Below, one piece after another: positions 1 to 7,274 of a stretch of 35,068 nucleotides of DNA. Below the pieces are notes generated by a model. It saw nothing but the letters and a program-made list of their open reading frames with translations. It was not told the origin of the DNA and did no database searches. Made by a program: the position numbers and the translations under genes. Source of the stretch: Saccharothrix coeruleofusca (lineage in GTDB: Bacteria; Actinomycetota; Actinomycetes; Mycobacteriales; Pseudonocardiaceae). Each line of letters begins with the position of its first letter. The stretch's first letter is position 1. The DNA is taken from contig NZ_BMRG01000001.1 in assembly GCF_014648515.1 (NCBI RefSeq), positions 529,669 through 564,736 on the forward strand, given 5' to 3'.

Positions 1-2
1 TG

Positions 3-119
3 GACACCACGCAGTTCACCCACGGCTCCTCGGCGCAGCGGCAGAAGTGGTACACCACCGGCTACCAGACCGGCGACCCGGCGCGCTGCAACACGTTCGA
101 CACGAACAACCTGGGCTGA
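3..119 (+). CDS. Neutral zinc metallopeptidase, C-terminal fragment (5' end outside window)
   Basis: Only the last 38 codons are present, ending in TGA at 117-119. The tail contains [20 protein letters not shown] followed shortly by a Cys and NTFD. This matches the conserved end of the YpfJ-type putative neutral zinc metallopeptidase family (Zn_peptidase), which typically closes with FTHGxSxQRxxWFxxGxxxGDxxxCDTF. The HExxH catalytic motif would lie upstream and cannot be seen. A strong hairpin follows 8 bases after the stop, and the next gene converges from the other strand. The family call rests on this short tail alone. Confidence 0.75.
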   Translation, partial: DTTQFTHGSSAQRQKWYTTGYQTGDPARCNTFDTNNLG

Positions 120-126
120 GACGAGC

Positions 127-163
127 CGAAGGGCCCCTTCCCGGACGGGGAAGGGGCCCTTCG
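127..163. terminator. Bidirectional hairpin terminator between convergent genes
   Basis: A 16-bp perfect stem (127-142 with 148-163) encloses a 5-base loop at 143-147. It sits between the stops of the metallopeptidase (119, plus strand) and the M28 peptidase (183, minus strand). Stable stems without a long U-tract are the usual form of actinobacterial intrinsic terminators. Confidence 0.8.
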
Positions 164-182
164 TCGTCAAGCGGGCCGTCGG

Positions 183-1703
183 TCAGGACGCTTCGGCGTG
201 CGAGTGGTGCTCCGCCACGTGGAAGGTCCTGGCCGAGGCGCGCACCGCCGCGCGCGAGGAGCGGGCCGGGACGCCGTTGACGTCCTCGGTGCTGATCGCG
301 TAGCTGGCGATCACCCACGCCGCCGCGTCGGAGTTGCGCTCCAGCGCCACCCGGTCGACGTTGCCCAGGTTGTCGCCCGCGCCGTGGTAGTTCGGGTCGT
401 ACGCGACGCCCGCGCGCCCGCCCCACTTGGCCGCCTGCGCCTCGGTCTTGATCTGCTCGGCACCGGTGAACAGGCCGCCCGCCGGGATGCCCTGGGCGAT
501 GAACTCGCCGTAGTCCGAGCGCCCGGTGAAGTCCGTGCCCTCGGTCTGCACGCCCTTCTCGGCGGTCAGGTAGTCGGTGAACGCCTTCTCGATCTGCGCC
601 GAGCCGTAGGGGCCCGCGCCCGCGCCGACGCCGTCGGAGTCGTCGCCGTCGTAGACGAAGTACGCCGCGTTCGGCGAGCCGATCATGTCGAAGTTCAGGT
701 ACAGCGCGATGTCGAGCTGCTGCTCGAAGCTCAGCGACTGGACGTACTTGGTCGACCCGACCAGGCCCAGCTCCTCGGCGCCCCACCAGCCGAACCGCAC
801 CGCGTTGTTGACCTTGGGCGAGCCGCCCAGCCGCAGGGCGGCCTCCAGCAGGCCCGCCGAGCCGGTGCCGTTGTCGTTGATGCCCGCGCCCTCCTCGACG
901 CTGTCCAGGTGCGCGCCCGCCATCACGACGTTGTCCTCGCGGCCGGTCCTGGTCTGCGCGATGACGTTGCGGGAGACCTTCTCCTCCTCGTGGAAGCGCA
1001 GGTCCACGGTGACCGCCTCGCCCGCGCGGGCGGCCAGCGCGGTGCCGTCGGCCTGGCTGACGCCGCCGGTGGGCACCACGCCGGGCTGGCCCAGGGTCAC
1101 GCCGCCCAGCGGGCCGGGGGCGTTGTTCGCCACGAGGACGCCGATGGCGCCCGCGGCGGCGGCGTTGCGGTGCTTGATGTCGAAGGTGCAGGAGCCGCGG
1201 CGGATCAGCGCGATGGACCCGGTGAAGTCCTGGCCCGCGAAGTCCTCGGCCTCGCAGCCGGGCGTGCCGTCCTCGGCCACCACGCGCAGCGGGCCGGTGA
1301 CGCCGCCGACCGGGGTCTGCGGCGAGTACTCCATGGGCAGCGCCTCGTAGCTGGTCGAGCCGACCTTGGCGGTCGTGGCGTCGTAGACCTGCACGGGGTA
1401 GGTGAACTCGGGCGTGGTGACGTCGAAGCCAGCGGCGCGCAGCTTGCCCGCCACGTAGTCGACGCTGGCGTCGTAGCCGGAGGTGCCCGCGGCGCGGTTG
1501 CCGCCGTTGCGCTCGGCGATGCGCTGGAACGCGATCAGGTGCCGGTTCACCGCCTCCACCTGCACGTCCTTGGTGAGCTTCTTGGCCAGAGCGGGACCGT
1601 CCAGACCGGCCGGGGCGGCGGTCGCAGTCGGAACGGCTAGCAGAGCTAGGGATGCGGACGCCGCGAGGATCGCCGCGCGTCGTACCCCGGTCCTTGCTGA
1701 CAT
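183..1703 (-). CDS. Secreted M28-family zinc aminopeptidase with PA domain
   Basis: 506-residue exported peptidase, predicted to remove N-terminal residues from peptides outside the cell. Residues 1-29 form a signal peptide (RR, hydrophobic run, cleavage near TATAA-P). A PA (protease-associated) domain lies at about 130-235, with the RGSCTF signature at 169-174. The M28 domain follows and keeps the co-catalytic metal set of the Streptomyces griseus aminopeptidase family: H265 (AGAHLDS), D277 (INDNGTG), E310/E311 (GAEELG, base and ligand), D339 (NFDMIGS) and H440 (YHGAGDN). I chose the ATG at 1703 because an AGGAGA-like Shine-Dalgarno sequence (complement of 1712-1717) lies just upstream and the signal peptide then begins normally; a longer open frame to 1760 adds a non-signal-like N-terminus. 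It is transcribed alone. Specificity (Leu, Arg or other) cannot be read. Confidence 0.92.
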   Translation of the reverse strand: MSARTGVRRAAILAASASLALLAVPTATAAPAGLDGPALAKKLTKDVQVEAVNRHLIAFQRIAERNGGNRAAGTSGYDASVDYVAGKLRAAGFDVTTPEFTYPVQVYDATTAKVGSTSYEALPMEYSPQTPVGGVTGPLRVVAEDGTPGCEAEDFAGQDFTGSIALIRRGSCTFDIKHRNAAAAGAIGVLVANNAPGPLGGVTLGQPGVVPTGGVSQADGTALAARAGEAVTVDLRFHEEEKVSRNVIAQTRTGREDNVVMAGAHLDSVEEGAGINDNGTGSAGLLEAALRLGGSPKVNNAVRFGWWGAEELGLVGSTKYVQSLSFEQQLDIALYLNFDMIGSPNAAYFVYDGDDSDGVGAGAGPYGSAQIEKAFTDYLTAEKGVQTEGTDFTGRSDYGEFIAQGIPAGGLFTGAEQIKTEAQAAKWGGRAGVAYDPNYHGAGDNLGNVDRVALERNSDAAAWVIASYAISTEDVNGVPARSSRAAVRASARTFHVAEHHSHAEAS

Positions 1704-1764
1704 GGTCGAGTCTCCTTCACTCGGATGCCGCACCCTCACAATTCCACGCCGGAAGCGCAATCCG

Positions 1765-2412
1765 TCACCCGGCGGGTTTTTCCTCGATCAGCAGCGGCAG
1801 GCACGTCTGGACGCCCGCCACCGCCAGTTCCCAACCCGGTCGGTGGAACCCCTCGCGGGTCACCAGCAGCCGGATCTCGTCGCTGGGCCGTCCCCGGCGG
1901 GCGGTGCGCTTGGTGCCGTCGGGCCGGTAGCCGAGCTTGCGGCTGACGCCCAGCGACGCGGCGTTGTCCACCCAGGCGCTGGACCGGGCCTGCTGCGCGC
2001 CGAGGTGGTCGAAGGCGAACGCCAGCACGGCGGCGCGCATCTCCGTGCCGATGCCCCTGCCCTGGTGCCGCAGCCCGATCCACGAACCGGTGGTGACCTC
2101 GCGGTTGGTGGCGAAGTCCGCGCCGCCCAGCGTCTGCACGCCGATCACCCGGCCGTCCAGCCGGACCAGGAAGTTCAGCGACCAGTTGCGCGCGGACAGG
2201 GTCGCGCGCATCCCCCAGTAGTGCTGGGCGGTGTTGAGCCCCAGCCGCTCCCTGGGCGCGTCGGTCCAGGCGACGCCGAAGGGCATCACCTCCGGCGGGT
2301 GGACGCCGCGCAGCGCCTCGTCGACCAGTTCGAGCAGTCCCGCGTCGTCGTCCGGGCGCAGCTCCAGCCGGGGCGTGCGCAGGACCAGGTGGTGGAAGGG
2401 CCAGGCGTCCAT
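1765..2412 (-). CDS. GNAT family N-acetyltransferase
   Basis: 215 residues in the GNAT fold related to ribosomal-protein (RimJ/RimL-like) acetyltransferases. It begins with the typical LRTPRLELRPDDD strand and has the acetyl-CoA loop GLRHQGRGIGTEMR (R/Q-x-x-G-x-G), then an A-x-x-DNAASLGVSRKLGY segment characteristic of this branch. It would transfer acetyl from acetyl-CoA to an amino group; the substrate is unknown. The ATG at 2412 is the first start giving the normal family N-terminus, although the frame stays open well upstream. It is divergent from the quinone oxidoreductase with 54 bp between them. The minus-strand sequence GATAAT (2452-2457) within that gap could be its -10 element. Confidence 0.85.
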   Translation of the reverse strand: MDAWPFHHLVLRTPRLELRPDDDAGLLELVDEALRGVHPPEVMPFGVAWTDAPRERLGLNTAQHYWGMRATLSARNWSLNFLVRLDGRVIGVQTLGGADFATNREVTTGSWIGLRHQGRGIGTEMRAAVLAFAFDHLGAQQARSSAWVDNAASLGVSRKLGYRPDGTKRTARRGRPSDEIRLLVTREGFHRPGWELAVAGVQTCLPLLIEEKPAG

Positions 2413-2453
2413 CGGGTCATGGTGCCCAGCGCACGCGGTCGCGGCGATCGGAT

Positions 2454-2459
2454 TATCTT
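2454..2459 (+). promoter_or_regulatory. -10 box TATCTT, leaderless-type
   Basis: TATCTT fits the actinobacterial TANNNT -10 consensus and is separated from the ATG at 2467 by 7 bases, so transcription would start at or beside the start codon. No Shine-Dalgarno is visible. A minus-strand GATAAT overlaps it, so the divergent promoters may share this patch. Confidence 0.4.
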
Positions 2460-2466
2460 CGGGCTC

Positions 2467-3438
2467 ATGCGCGCGATCACCGTTCGTGAACCCGGTGGGC
2501 CCGATGTGCTGGAGTGGACCGAGGTCCCCGACCCCGAGCCCGGTCCGGGCGAGGTGGTGCTGGAGGTCGCCGCGTCCGCGGTGAACCGCGCCGACCTGCT
2601 CCAGCGGCAGGGCTTCTACCCGCCGCCGCAGGGCGCGCCCGCGTTCATCGGGCTGGAGTGCTCGGGCACGGTCGCCGCGCTGGGCGAGGGCGTGACCGGC
2701 TGGCGGGTCGGCGACCAGGTGTGCGCGCTGCTGGCGGGCGGCGGGTACGCGACCAGGGTCGTGGTGCCCGCGGCGCAGCTGCTGCCGCTGCCGGAGGGGG
2801 TGGACCTGGTCACCGCCGCGTCGCTGCCCGAGGTGGCGTGCACGGTGTGGTCGAACGTGGTCATGCTGGCGGGTCTGCGGGCCGGTCAGACGCTGCTGGT
2901 GCACGGTGGCGCGGGCGGCGTCGGCACGCACGCGATCCAGGTCGGCAAGGCGCTGGGCGCGCGGGTGGCGGTGACCGCGGGGTCGGCCGAGCGGCTGGCG
3001 CGGTGCGCGGAGCTGGGCGCGGACGTGCTGGTCAACTACCGCGAGCAGGACTTCGTGGCCGAGGTCGGCGCGGCCGACGTGGTGCTGGACAACATGGGCG
3101 CGGCGTACCTGGACCGCAACGTGGACGTGCTCGCGCCGGACGGCCACCTGGTGGTCATCGGGATGCAGGGCGGGGTCAAGGGCGAGCTGAACATCGGCAA
3201 GCTGCTGGCCAAGCGGGCCTCGATCACCGGGACCGGGCTGCGGTTCCGGCCGGTGGACGGGCCCAGCGGCAAGGGGGCCATCGTGGCGGCGGTGCGCGAG
3301 CACGTGTGGCCGATGATCGCCGACGGGCGGGTCAAGCCGGTCGTGCACGGGACCGTGCCGATGGAGCGGGCCGCCGACGCCCACCGGGCCCTGGAGGACG
3401 GCGAGGTCTTCGGCAAGCTCATCCTCACCGCACCCTGA
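2467..3438 (+). CDS. NAD(P)H:quinone oxidoreductase, zinc-less MDR family
   Basis: 323-residue medium-chain dehydrogenase/reductase of the quinone oxidoreductase (PIG3-like) group, which reduces quinones or other electrophiles with NADPH. The N-terminal GroES-like half contains AVNRADLLQRQGFYPPP, a signature of this subgroup. The nucleotide-binding half has LVHGGAGGVGTHAIQVGKAL (Rossmann AxGGVG). The structural-zinc Cys cluster and catalytic Cys of alcohol dehydrogenases are absent, as expected. Length is normal and it appears to be a single-gene unit. Its 3' flank holds two repeat elements (3449-3494 and 3499-3544) before a convergent methyltransferase gene. Confidence 0.9.
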   Translation: MRAITVREPGGPDVLEWTEVPDPEPGPGEVVLEVAASAVNRADLLQRQGFYPPPQGAPAFIGLECSGTVAALGEGVTGWRVGDQVCALLAGGGYATRVVVPAAQLLPLPEGVDLVTAASLPEVACTVWSNVVMLAGLRAGQTLLVHGGAGGVGTHAIQVGKALGARVAVTAGSAERLARCAELGADVLVNYREQDFVAEVGAADVVLDNMGAAYLDRNVDVLAPDGHLVVIGMQGGVKGELNIGKLLAKRASITGTGLRFRPVDGPSGKGAIVAAVREHVWPMIADGRVKPVVHGTVPMERAADAHRALEDGEVFGKLILTAP

Positions 3439-3448
3439 CCCGCGCCTG

Positions 3449-3494
3449 CAAGTACTACCCGACGAGCCCGCGAGGGCCGCTGACTACCACCCGA
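3449..3494 (+). repeat. Paired TACYACCCGA element, copy 1
   Basis: TACTACCCGA starts at 3453 and TACCACCCGA at 3485, exactly 32 bp apart, beginning 10 bp after the stop of the quinone oxidoreductase. The same pair at the same spacing lies at 24211-24256 after an unrelated gene, and both first motifs are preceded by CAAG. The region between the motifs is not conserved. It does not code for a recognisable product. Confidence 0.6.
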
Positions 3495-3498
3495 AGTG

Positions 3499-3544
3499 CG
3501 CGAACGCTCAGTTCGCGGTGTCCGAACGCTCGGTTCGCGCGATC
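3499..3544. repeat. 22-bp tandem palindromic repeat, two units
   Basis: Units begin at 3501 (core CGAACGCTCAGTTCG) and 3523 (CGAACGCTCGGTTCG). Each core is an inverted repeat (CGAAC/GTTCG) around a 5-base centre; in unit 1 the stem extends to 7 bp (3499-3505 with 3511-3517). The 26 bases at 3490-3515 match 26020-26045 with one difference, so this is a small relative of the array near serS. It lies between convergent genes, where a termination role is plausible. Confidence 0.75.
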
Positions 3545-3595
3545 GGGTGGGCACGACGGACCGGCGGAGGTCAGGTGGGCACCACGCGAGGCCGA

Positions 3596-4288
3596 CTACC
3601 CGGCGGCCGAGCCCACCTCGGCGGAGCCGGGATAATCCAACACCGCGGTGGCTAAGAAGGTGCGGGGGGTGGTGCGGAAGCGGAGGGCGAACTCCTCGGC
3701 CCAGCGCACCAGCACCGCCTGCTCGCCCGGCCGGTCCGCGTCGTCGACCAGGATCGCCGCGCCGGGCGCGAGCACGCCGCTGAGCACCGGCAGCGCCGGG
3801 TAGCGGGCGTCGCCCAGCAGCGGGCCGTCCACCAGCAGCAGGTCCACCAGGCCGTGCCGCTCGACGAACCCGGAGACCTCGTCGTGCACCAGCCGGGGGT
3901 CGTACCACTGCGAGCTGCCCAGCGCCGCCGGGTGCGGCGACAGCGGGGCGTGCACCACCCGCGCCACGTGCCCCAGGCCCTCCCGGCGCAGCTGGCTGGC
4001 CACGAACGCCGCGGTGCGCTCGTCGTGCTCCACCGACAGCAGGTGGCCGAAGCCGCGCCGGGCCAGCAGGCGCGCCAGCACCACCGACGACGCGCCGCAG
4101 CCGCACTCCACGGCCACCGTCCGGGAGCCGATGAGCACCTCGTCCACCACCGCCGCCAGCGCCGCCGGGCGCAGCTCGTGGGCGGTGCTGGGCAGGTACT
4201 CCGACATCAGCGGGACCAGGCGCTGCAGCGCCGCGAGGTCGGCCAGCTCCCGCACCAGCGCGTCTTCCACTCGGTCCCCCAGGCTCAC
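3596..4288 (-). CDS. Class I SAM-dependent methyltransferase, substrate unknown
   Basis: 230 residues. A helical N-terminus (1-50) precedes a Rossmann methyltransferase core: motif I VAVECGCGASS at 58-68, the acidic ribose-binding residue in SVEHDE near 85-90, and later VDLLLVDGPLLGDARYPALP and ILVDDADR strands. This resembles the Methyltransf_24 type. GTG start at 4288. It lies 22 bp downstream of the cysteine-desulfurase-like gene in the same direction, so the two are probably co-transcribed. No metal-binding or substrate motif tells what is methylated. Confidence 0.75.
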   Translation of the reverse strand: MSLGDRVEDALVRELADLAALQRLVPLMSEYLPSTAHELRPAALAAVVDEVLIGSRTVAVECGCGASSVVLARLLARRGFGHLLSVEHDERTAAFVASQLRREGLGHVARVVHAPLSPHPAALGSSQWYDPRLVHDEVSGFVERHGLVDLLLVDGPLLGDARYPALPVLSGVLAPGAAILVDDADRPGEQAVLVRWAEEFALRFRTTPRTFLATAVLDYPGSAEVGSAAG

Positions 4289-4310
4289 CCGGCAGGGTGT
4301 ACTCCAGCGG

Positions 4311-5510
4311 TCACGCCAGTTCGGCGACCGCCCGCACCAACTCGTCGATCTCCGCCGCGTTGGTGTAGTGCGCCAGGCCCACCCGGATCGCGCCGCCCAC
4401 CTCGCCGACGCCGAGCACGGAGAACACGCCGTGCTGCCCGGAGTCGGCGAAGGCGCACACGCCCCGGTCGGACAGGTGCTCCACGCCGTCGGTCGCCTTC
4501 ACCCCCGCCACGGTGAACGCCAGCGACGGGACCCGCCGCATGGCGTCGCCGATGACCATCACGTGCCGCAGCGAGCGCAGCTCGTTGATCAGGTTGGCCA
4601 GCAGGCCCGCCTGGTATGCCTTCACCGAGCCCAGCGAGGTCAGCAGCCGCTCCCGGCGCGGGCCCAGCGCGGCGTCGTCCAGGCCCGCCAGGTACTCCAC
4701 CGAGGCCACCAGGCCCGCCAGCAGCGGGTAGGCGTGCGGGCCCAGCTCCAGCCGCTCCGGGCCGCGCGCGCCGGGCTCCACGGCCACCGATGGCAGCAGG
4801 TCCAGCACCGACGGGTCGCGGAAGACCAGCGCGCCCACCGGCGGGCCGCCCCAGGCGTTGGCCGAGACCGCCACCACGTCGGCGTTCATCGAGGTGATGT
4901 CCAGCGGCACGAACGGGGCCGCGGAGGAGGCGTCGACCACCACCATCGCGCCGTGCTCGCGCGCCGCGTCGGCGATCTTGCGCAGGTCGGGCCGGGTGCC
5001 CACGGAGCCGGACGCGGCGGTCACCGCGACCAGCTTGCACCGGTCGGTGACCAGCTCGTCGTACTGCCACGCGGGCAGCTCGCAGGTCTCGATGTCCACC
5101 TCGGCCCAGCGCACCACGCTGCCGGTGCGCTGCGCGGCGCGCTGCCAGGGGGCGATGTTGGCCGGGTGGTCCAGCCGGGACACCACCACCTCGTCGCCGA
5201 GGAACCACCCGTCGGACAGCGCGTCGGCCAGCCGTTGCAGCAGCACCGCCGAGCTGGGACCGAGCACCACCCCCGCCGGGTCGGCCCCCACCAGGTCGGC
5301 CACGGCGCGGCGCGCCGCGTCGACGATCGCCTCGGCCCGTTGCGAGGCGGGGAAGATGCCGCCCGGTCCGGAGACCGGTGCGCGCAGCGCGGTGGAGACG
5401 GCCGTGGCCACCTGTTCGGGGACCTGCATTCCCGCGGGAGCGTCCAGATGGACCCAGCCGTCGCCGAGCGCGGGGAACAGCCCACGTACTCGTGCGACGT
5501 CGAACGCCAT
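4311..5510 (-). CDS. Cysteine-desulfurase-like (class V aminotransferase fold) protein lacking the PLP lysine
   Basis: 399 residues with the fold-type I aminotransferase class V layout. The pyridine-N aspartate is present (VVVDASS, D193), and later strands match the VC1184-type cysteine-desulfurase-like family. The segment that should read S-x-H-K-x-x-G-P reads VSANAWGGPPVGALVF at 215-230, so the His is Asn218 and the Schiff-base Lys is Ala219. Normal PLP chemistry therefore looks impossible. From memory the M. tuberculosis counterpart Rv3778c also has NAHAWGGPP here, so this would be a subfamily trait, not a local mutation. It is divergent from bpa (114 bp gap), as in M. tuberculosis. ATG start at 5510. 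Confidence 0.82.
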   Translation of the reverse strand: MAFDVARVRGLFPALGDGWVHLDAPAGMQVPEQVATAVSTALRAPVSGPGGIFPASQRAEAIVDAARRAVADLVGADPAGVVLGPSSAVLLQRLADALSDGWFLGDEVVVSRLDHPANIAPWQRAAQRTGSVVRWAEVDIETCELPAWQYDELVTDRCKLVAVTAASGSVGTRPDLRKIADAAREHGAMVVVDASSAAPFVPLDITSMNADVVAVSANAWGGPPVGALVFRDPSVLDLLPSVAVEPGARGPERLELGPHAYPLLAGLVASVEYLAGLDDAALGPRRERLLTSLGSVKAYQAGLLANLINELRSLRHVMVIGDAMRRVPSLAFTVAGVKATDGVEHLSDRGVCAFADSGQHGVFSVLGVGEVGGAIRVGLAHYTNAAEIDELVRAVAELA

Positions 5511-5517
5511 GCCGCAC

Positions 5518-5523
5518 ACCGTA
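5518..5523 (-). promoter_or_regulatory. -10 box TACGGT, leaderless-type
   Basis: On the minus strand TACGGT (TANNNT) is followed by 7 bases and then the ATG at 5510, with no Shine-Dalgarno between. This placement predicts a leaderless transcript for the PLP-fold gene and the following methyltransferase. Confidence 0.4.
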
Positions 5524-5624
5524 CGGAGGACGCCGGGCCGGGCGACAGCAGGGGCGGTGAGTTCGCGACCCAGATGTTGCAACCCGGTGCGGCGGCGCCC
5601 GTCCGGCCGGGCCACTATTGGGGT

Positions 5625-6173
5625 ATGAGCGAGGCAGGGAAGAACCCGCAGCACGTGGTCGTGGTCGGCCCGGACGGGGTGCCGGTGAACGCCGCGCGCA
5701 TCGCCGCGGCAGCGGCCTCGGGGGGCGAGGACGGGGGTCAGGACGTGACCGACCTGGTCGAGCAGCCCGCGAAGGTGATGCGCATCGGCACGATGATCAA
5801 GCAGCTGCTGGAGGAGGTGCGGGCGGCTCCCCTGGACGAGGCCAGCCGCAACCGGCTCAAGGAGATCCACAAGCGGTCCATCGACGAGCTGGAGGACGGG
5901 CTGGCGCCGGAGCTGCGCGAGGAGCTGGAGCGGCTGTCGCTGCCGTTCACCGAGGAGGGCACGCCCTCGGACGCGGAGCTGCGCATCGCGCAGGCCCAGC
6001 TGGTCGGCTGGCTGGAGGGCCTGTTCCACGGCATCCAGACGGCGCTGTTCGCCCAGCAGATGGCCGCGCGGGTGCAGCTGGAGCAGATGCGCGGCCGGGC
6101 GCTGCCCGCGGGCAGCGGGGCTGGTGAGAGCGCGGACACGCCGCACATCAGGGGCACGGGTCAGTACCTGTGA
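5625..6173 (+). CDS. bpa: Bacterial proteasome activator Bpa
   Basis: 182 residues, close to the 178-174 range known for mycobacterial Bpa/PafE (Rv3780). This ATP-independent ring factor binds the 20S proteasome and opens its gate for unfolded substrates. A low-complexity N-terminus (1-45) is followed by a helical body, including KVMRIGTMIKQLLEEVRAAP and a long amphipathic helix rich in Glu, Arg and Leu. The protein ends in GQYL at 179-182, the HbYX-like tail that docks into the proteasome alpha-ring pockets and is essential in Bpa. The ATG at 5625 gives the normal length. The proteasome itself is not in this window. It heads the plus-strand run toward the glycan export genes, but a 76-bp gap to the next gene leaves co-transcription open. 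Confidence 0.93.
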   Translation: MSEAGKNPQHVVVVGPDGVPVNAARIAAAAASGGEDGGQDVTDLVEQPAKVMRIGTMIKQLLEEVRAAPLDEASRNRLKEIHKRSIDELEDGLAPELREELERLSLPFTEEGTPSDAELRIAQAQLVGWLEGLFHGIQTALFAQQMAARVQLEQMRGRALPAGSGAGESADTPHIRGTGQYL

Positions 6174-6249
6174 GCGACCCGGTGGTCGCGCGGGGTGATG
6201 CCCCGAACAGGTGGCGGGAACTGGACAAGGTGAGCCCTTTTCCCCGACC

Positions 6250-7215
6250 GTGAGCGTCACCACTGAGCTGCCCTACTACGCGGCGTCGCCTTCCGGCGCG
6301 CCGGAAGGAGTGCCCGAGGTGCTCGAAGGAGTGCGCCGTGCCCTGCGTGCCGACCAGGTCCGCAGGGGTCTCCGGGACAAGCTGATGCGGGCGATCGACG
6401 AGGTCGTCGCCCCCTACCACCGCGAGCAGGAACGGCGGATCGACGCCCTGCGCGGCGAGCTGGAGGCGCTGCGCGGCCAGGTGGAGGCCGACGCGCAGGC
6501 CGCCCGCGACCACGTGACCAGGCAGTTCGACCGGCTCGCCGAGATCAGCGCGGGCTTCGAGCACCGGGCCCGGCGCGATCTGCTGTTCGCGGGCGAGCGG
6601 GCGGCGGCGGCCGACAGCGCCCGGTTCGCGCACGAGCGGATGCCGACCGCCCCGCACTTCCCGGACCCGCACGCGACGCTGCACCACGCCCTGTCGCTGG
6701 TCGAGGTGGACGGCCTGGTGCTGGAGTTCGGCGTCTACACCGGCACCACGCTCAAGATCATCGCCTCCACCCTGCCGCACGAGCAGGTCTACGGGTTCGA
6801 CTCCTTCGAGGGCCTGCCCGAGGACTGGCGCAGCGGTTTCGCCGCGGGCGCGTTCGGCGTGGAGGAGCTGCCGGACGTGCCGGGCGCGCGGCTGGTGCCG
6901 GGCTGGTTCGACGAGACGCTGCCGGGCTTCGTGGCCGAGCACCCCGGCCCGGTGGCGTTCCTGCACGTCGACTGCGACCTGTACTCGTCGACCAGGACCG
7001 TCCTGGAGCACGTCGGGCCCCGGCTGGTCGAGGGCAGCGTGGTGCTGTTCGACGAGTTCTTCAACTACCACGGCTGGCGCGACCACGAGTACAAGGCCTG
7101 GATGGAGTTCGTGGAAGCCAGCGGCATCGAGTTCAGCTACGAGGGGTACACGTTCGACCACGAGCAAGTGATCGTCCGGGTGACCCGAGTCCCCAGGACC
7201 CGCGAGGGTCGGTAA
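6250..7215 (+). CDS. TylF/MycF-like O-methyltransferase with N-terminal coiled coil
   Basis: 321 residues. Residues about 40-115 are charged, helical and heptad-like (IDALRGELEALRGQVEADAQ region), which suggests a coiled coil. The catalytic part matches the macrocin O-methyltransferase family: SAM site LEFGVYTGTTLK (158-169), FDSFEGLPE (183-191), metal/substrate aspartates in HVDCDLYSST (239-248) and FDEFFNYHGW (267-276). Family members methylate sugar hydroxyls in a Mg-dependent way. Directly upstream of wzm-wzt-glfT1, it probably methylates a wall or exported glycan sugar; that is inference. I chose the GTG at 6250 over the GTG at 6211 because the 13 extra codons have poor GC at third positions. 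The gap to wzm is 59 bp. Confidence 0.82.
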   Translation: MSVTTELPYYAASPSGAPEGVPEVLEGVRRALRADQVRRGLRDKLMRAIDEVVAPYHREQERRIDALRGELEALRGQVEADAQAARDHVTRQFDRLAEISAGFEHRARRDLLFAGERAAAADSARFAHERMPTAPHFPDPHATLHHALSLVEVDGLVLEFGVYTGTTLKIIASTLPHEQVYGFDSFEGLPEDWRSGFAAGAFGVEELPDVPGARLVPGWFDETLPGFVAEHPGPVAFLHVDCDLYSSTRTVLEHVGPRLVEGSVVLFDEFFNYHGWRDHEYKAWMEFVEASGIEFSYEGYTFDHEQVIVRVTRVPRTREGR

Positions 7216-7260
7216 TCGCACCGTGACCGACCGGCGGCGAACACGTCATGGAGCCGCCGG

Positions 7261-7266
7261 TAGTCT
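7261..7266 (+). promoter_or_regulatory. -10 box TAGTCT, leaderless-type
   Basis: TAGTCT (TANNNT) lies 8 bases before the GTG at 7275. It falls within what would be coding sequence if the ATG at 7248 were used, and the codons there (GTA, TCA) are atypical. Both points favour 7275 as the wzm start. Confidence 0.35.
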
Positions 7267-7274
7267 CATTCCTC

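Noticed and set aside
6211-6249. Upstream GTG start at 6211 for the TylF-like methyltransferase
   Set aside because: The 13 codons have mixed third positions unlike the rest of the gene; the GTG at 6250 begins normal coding.
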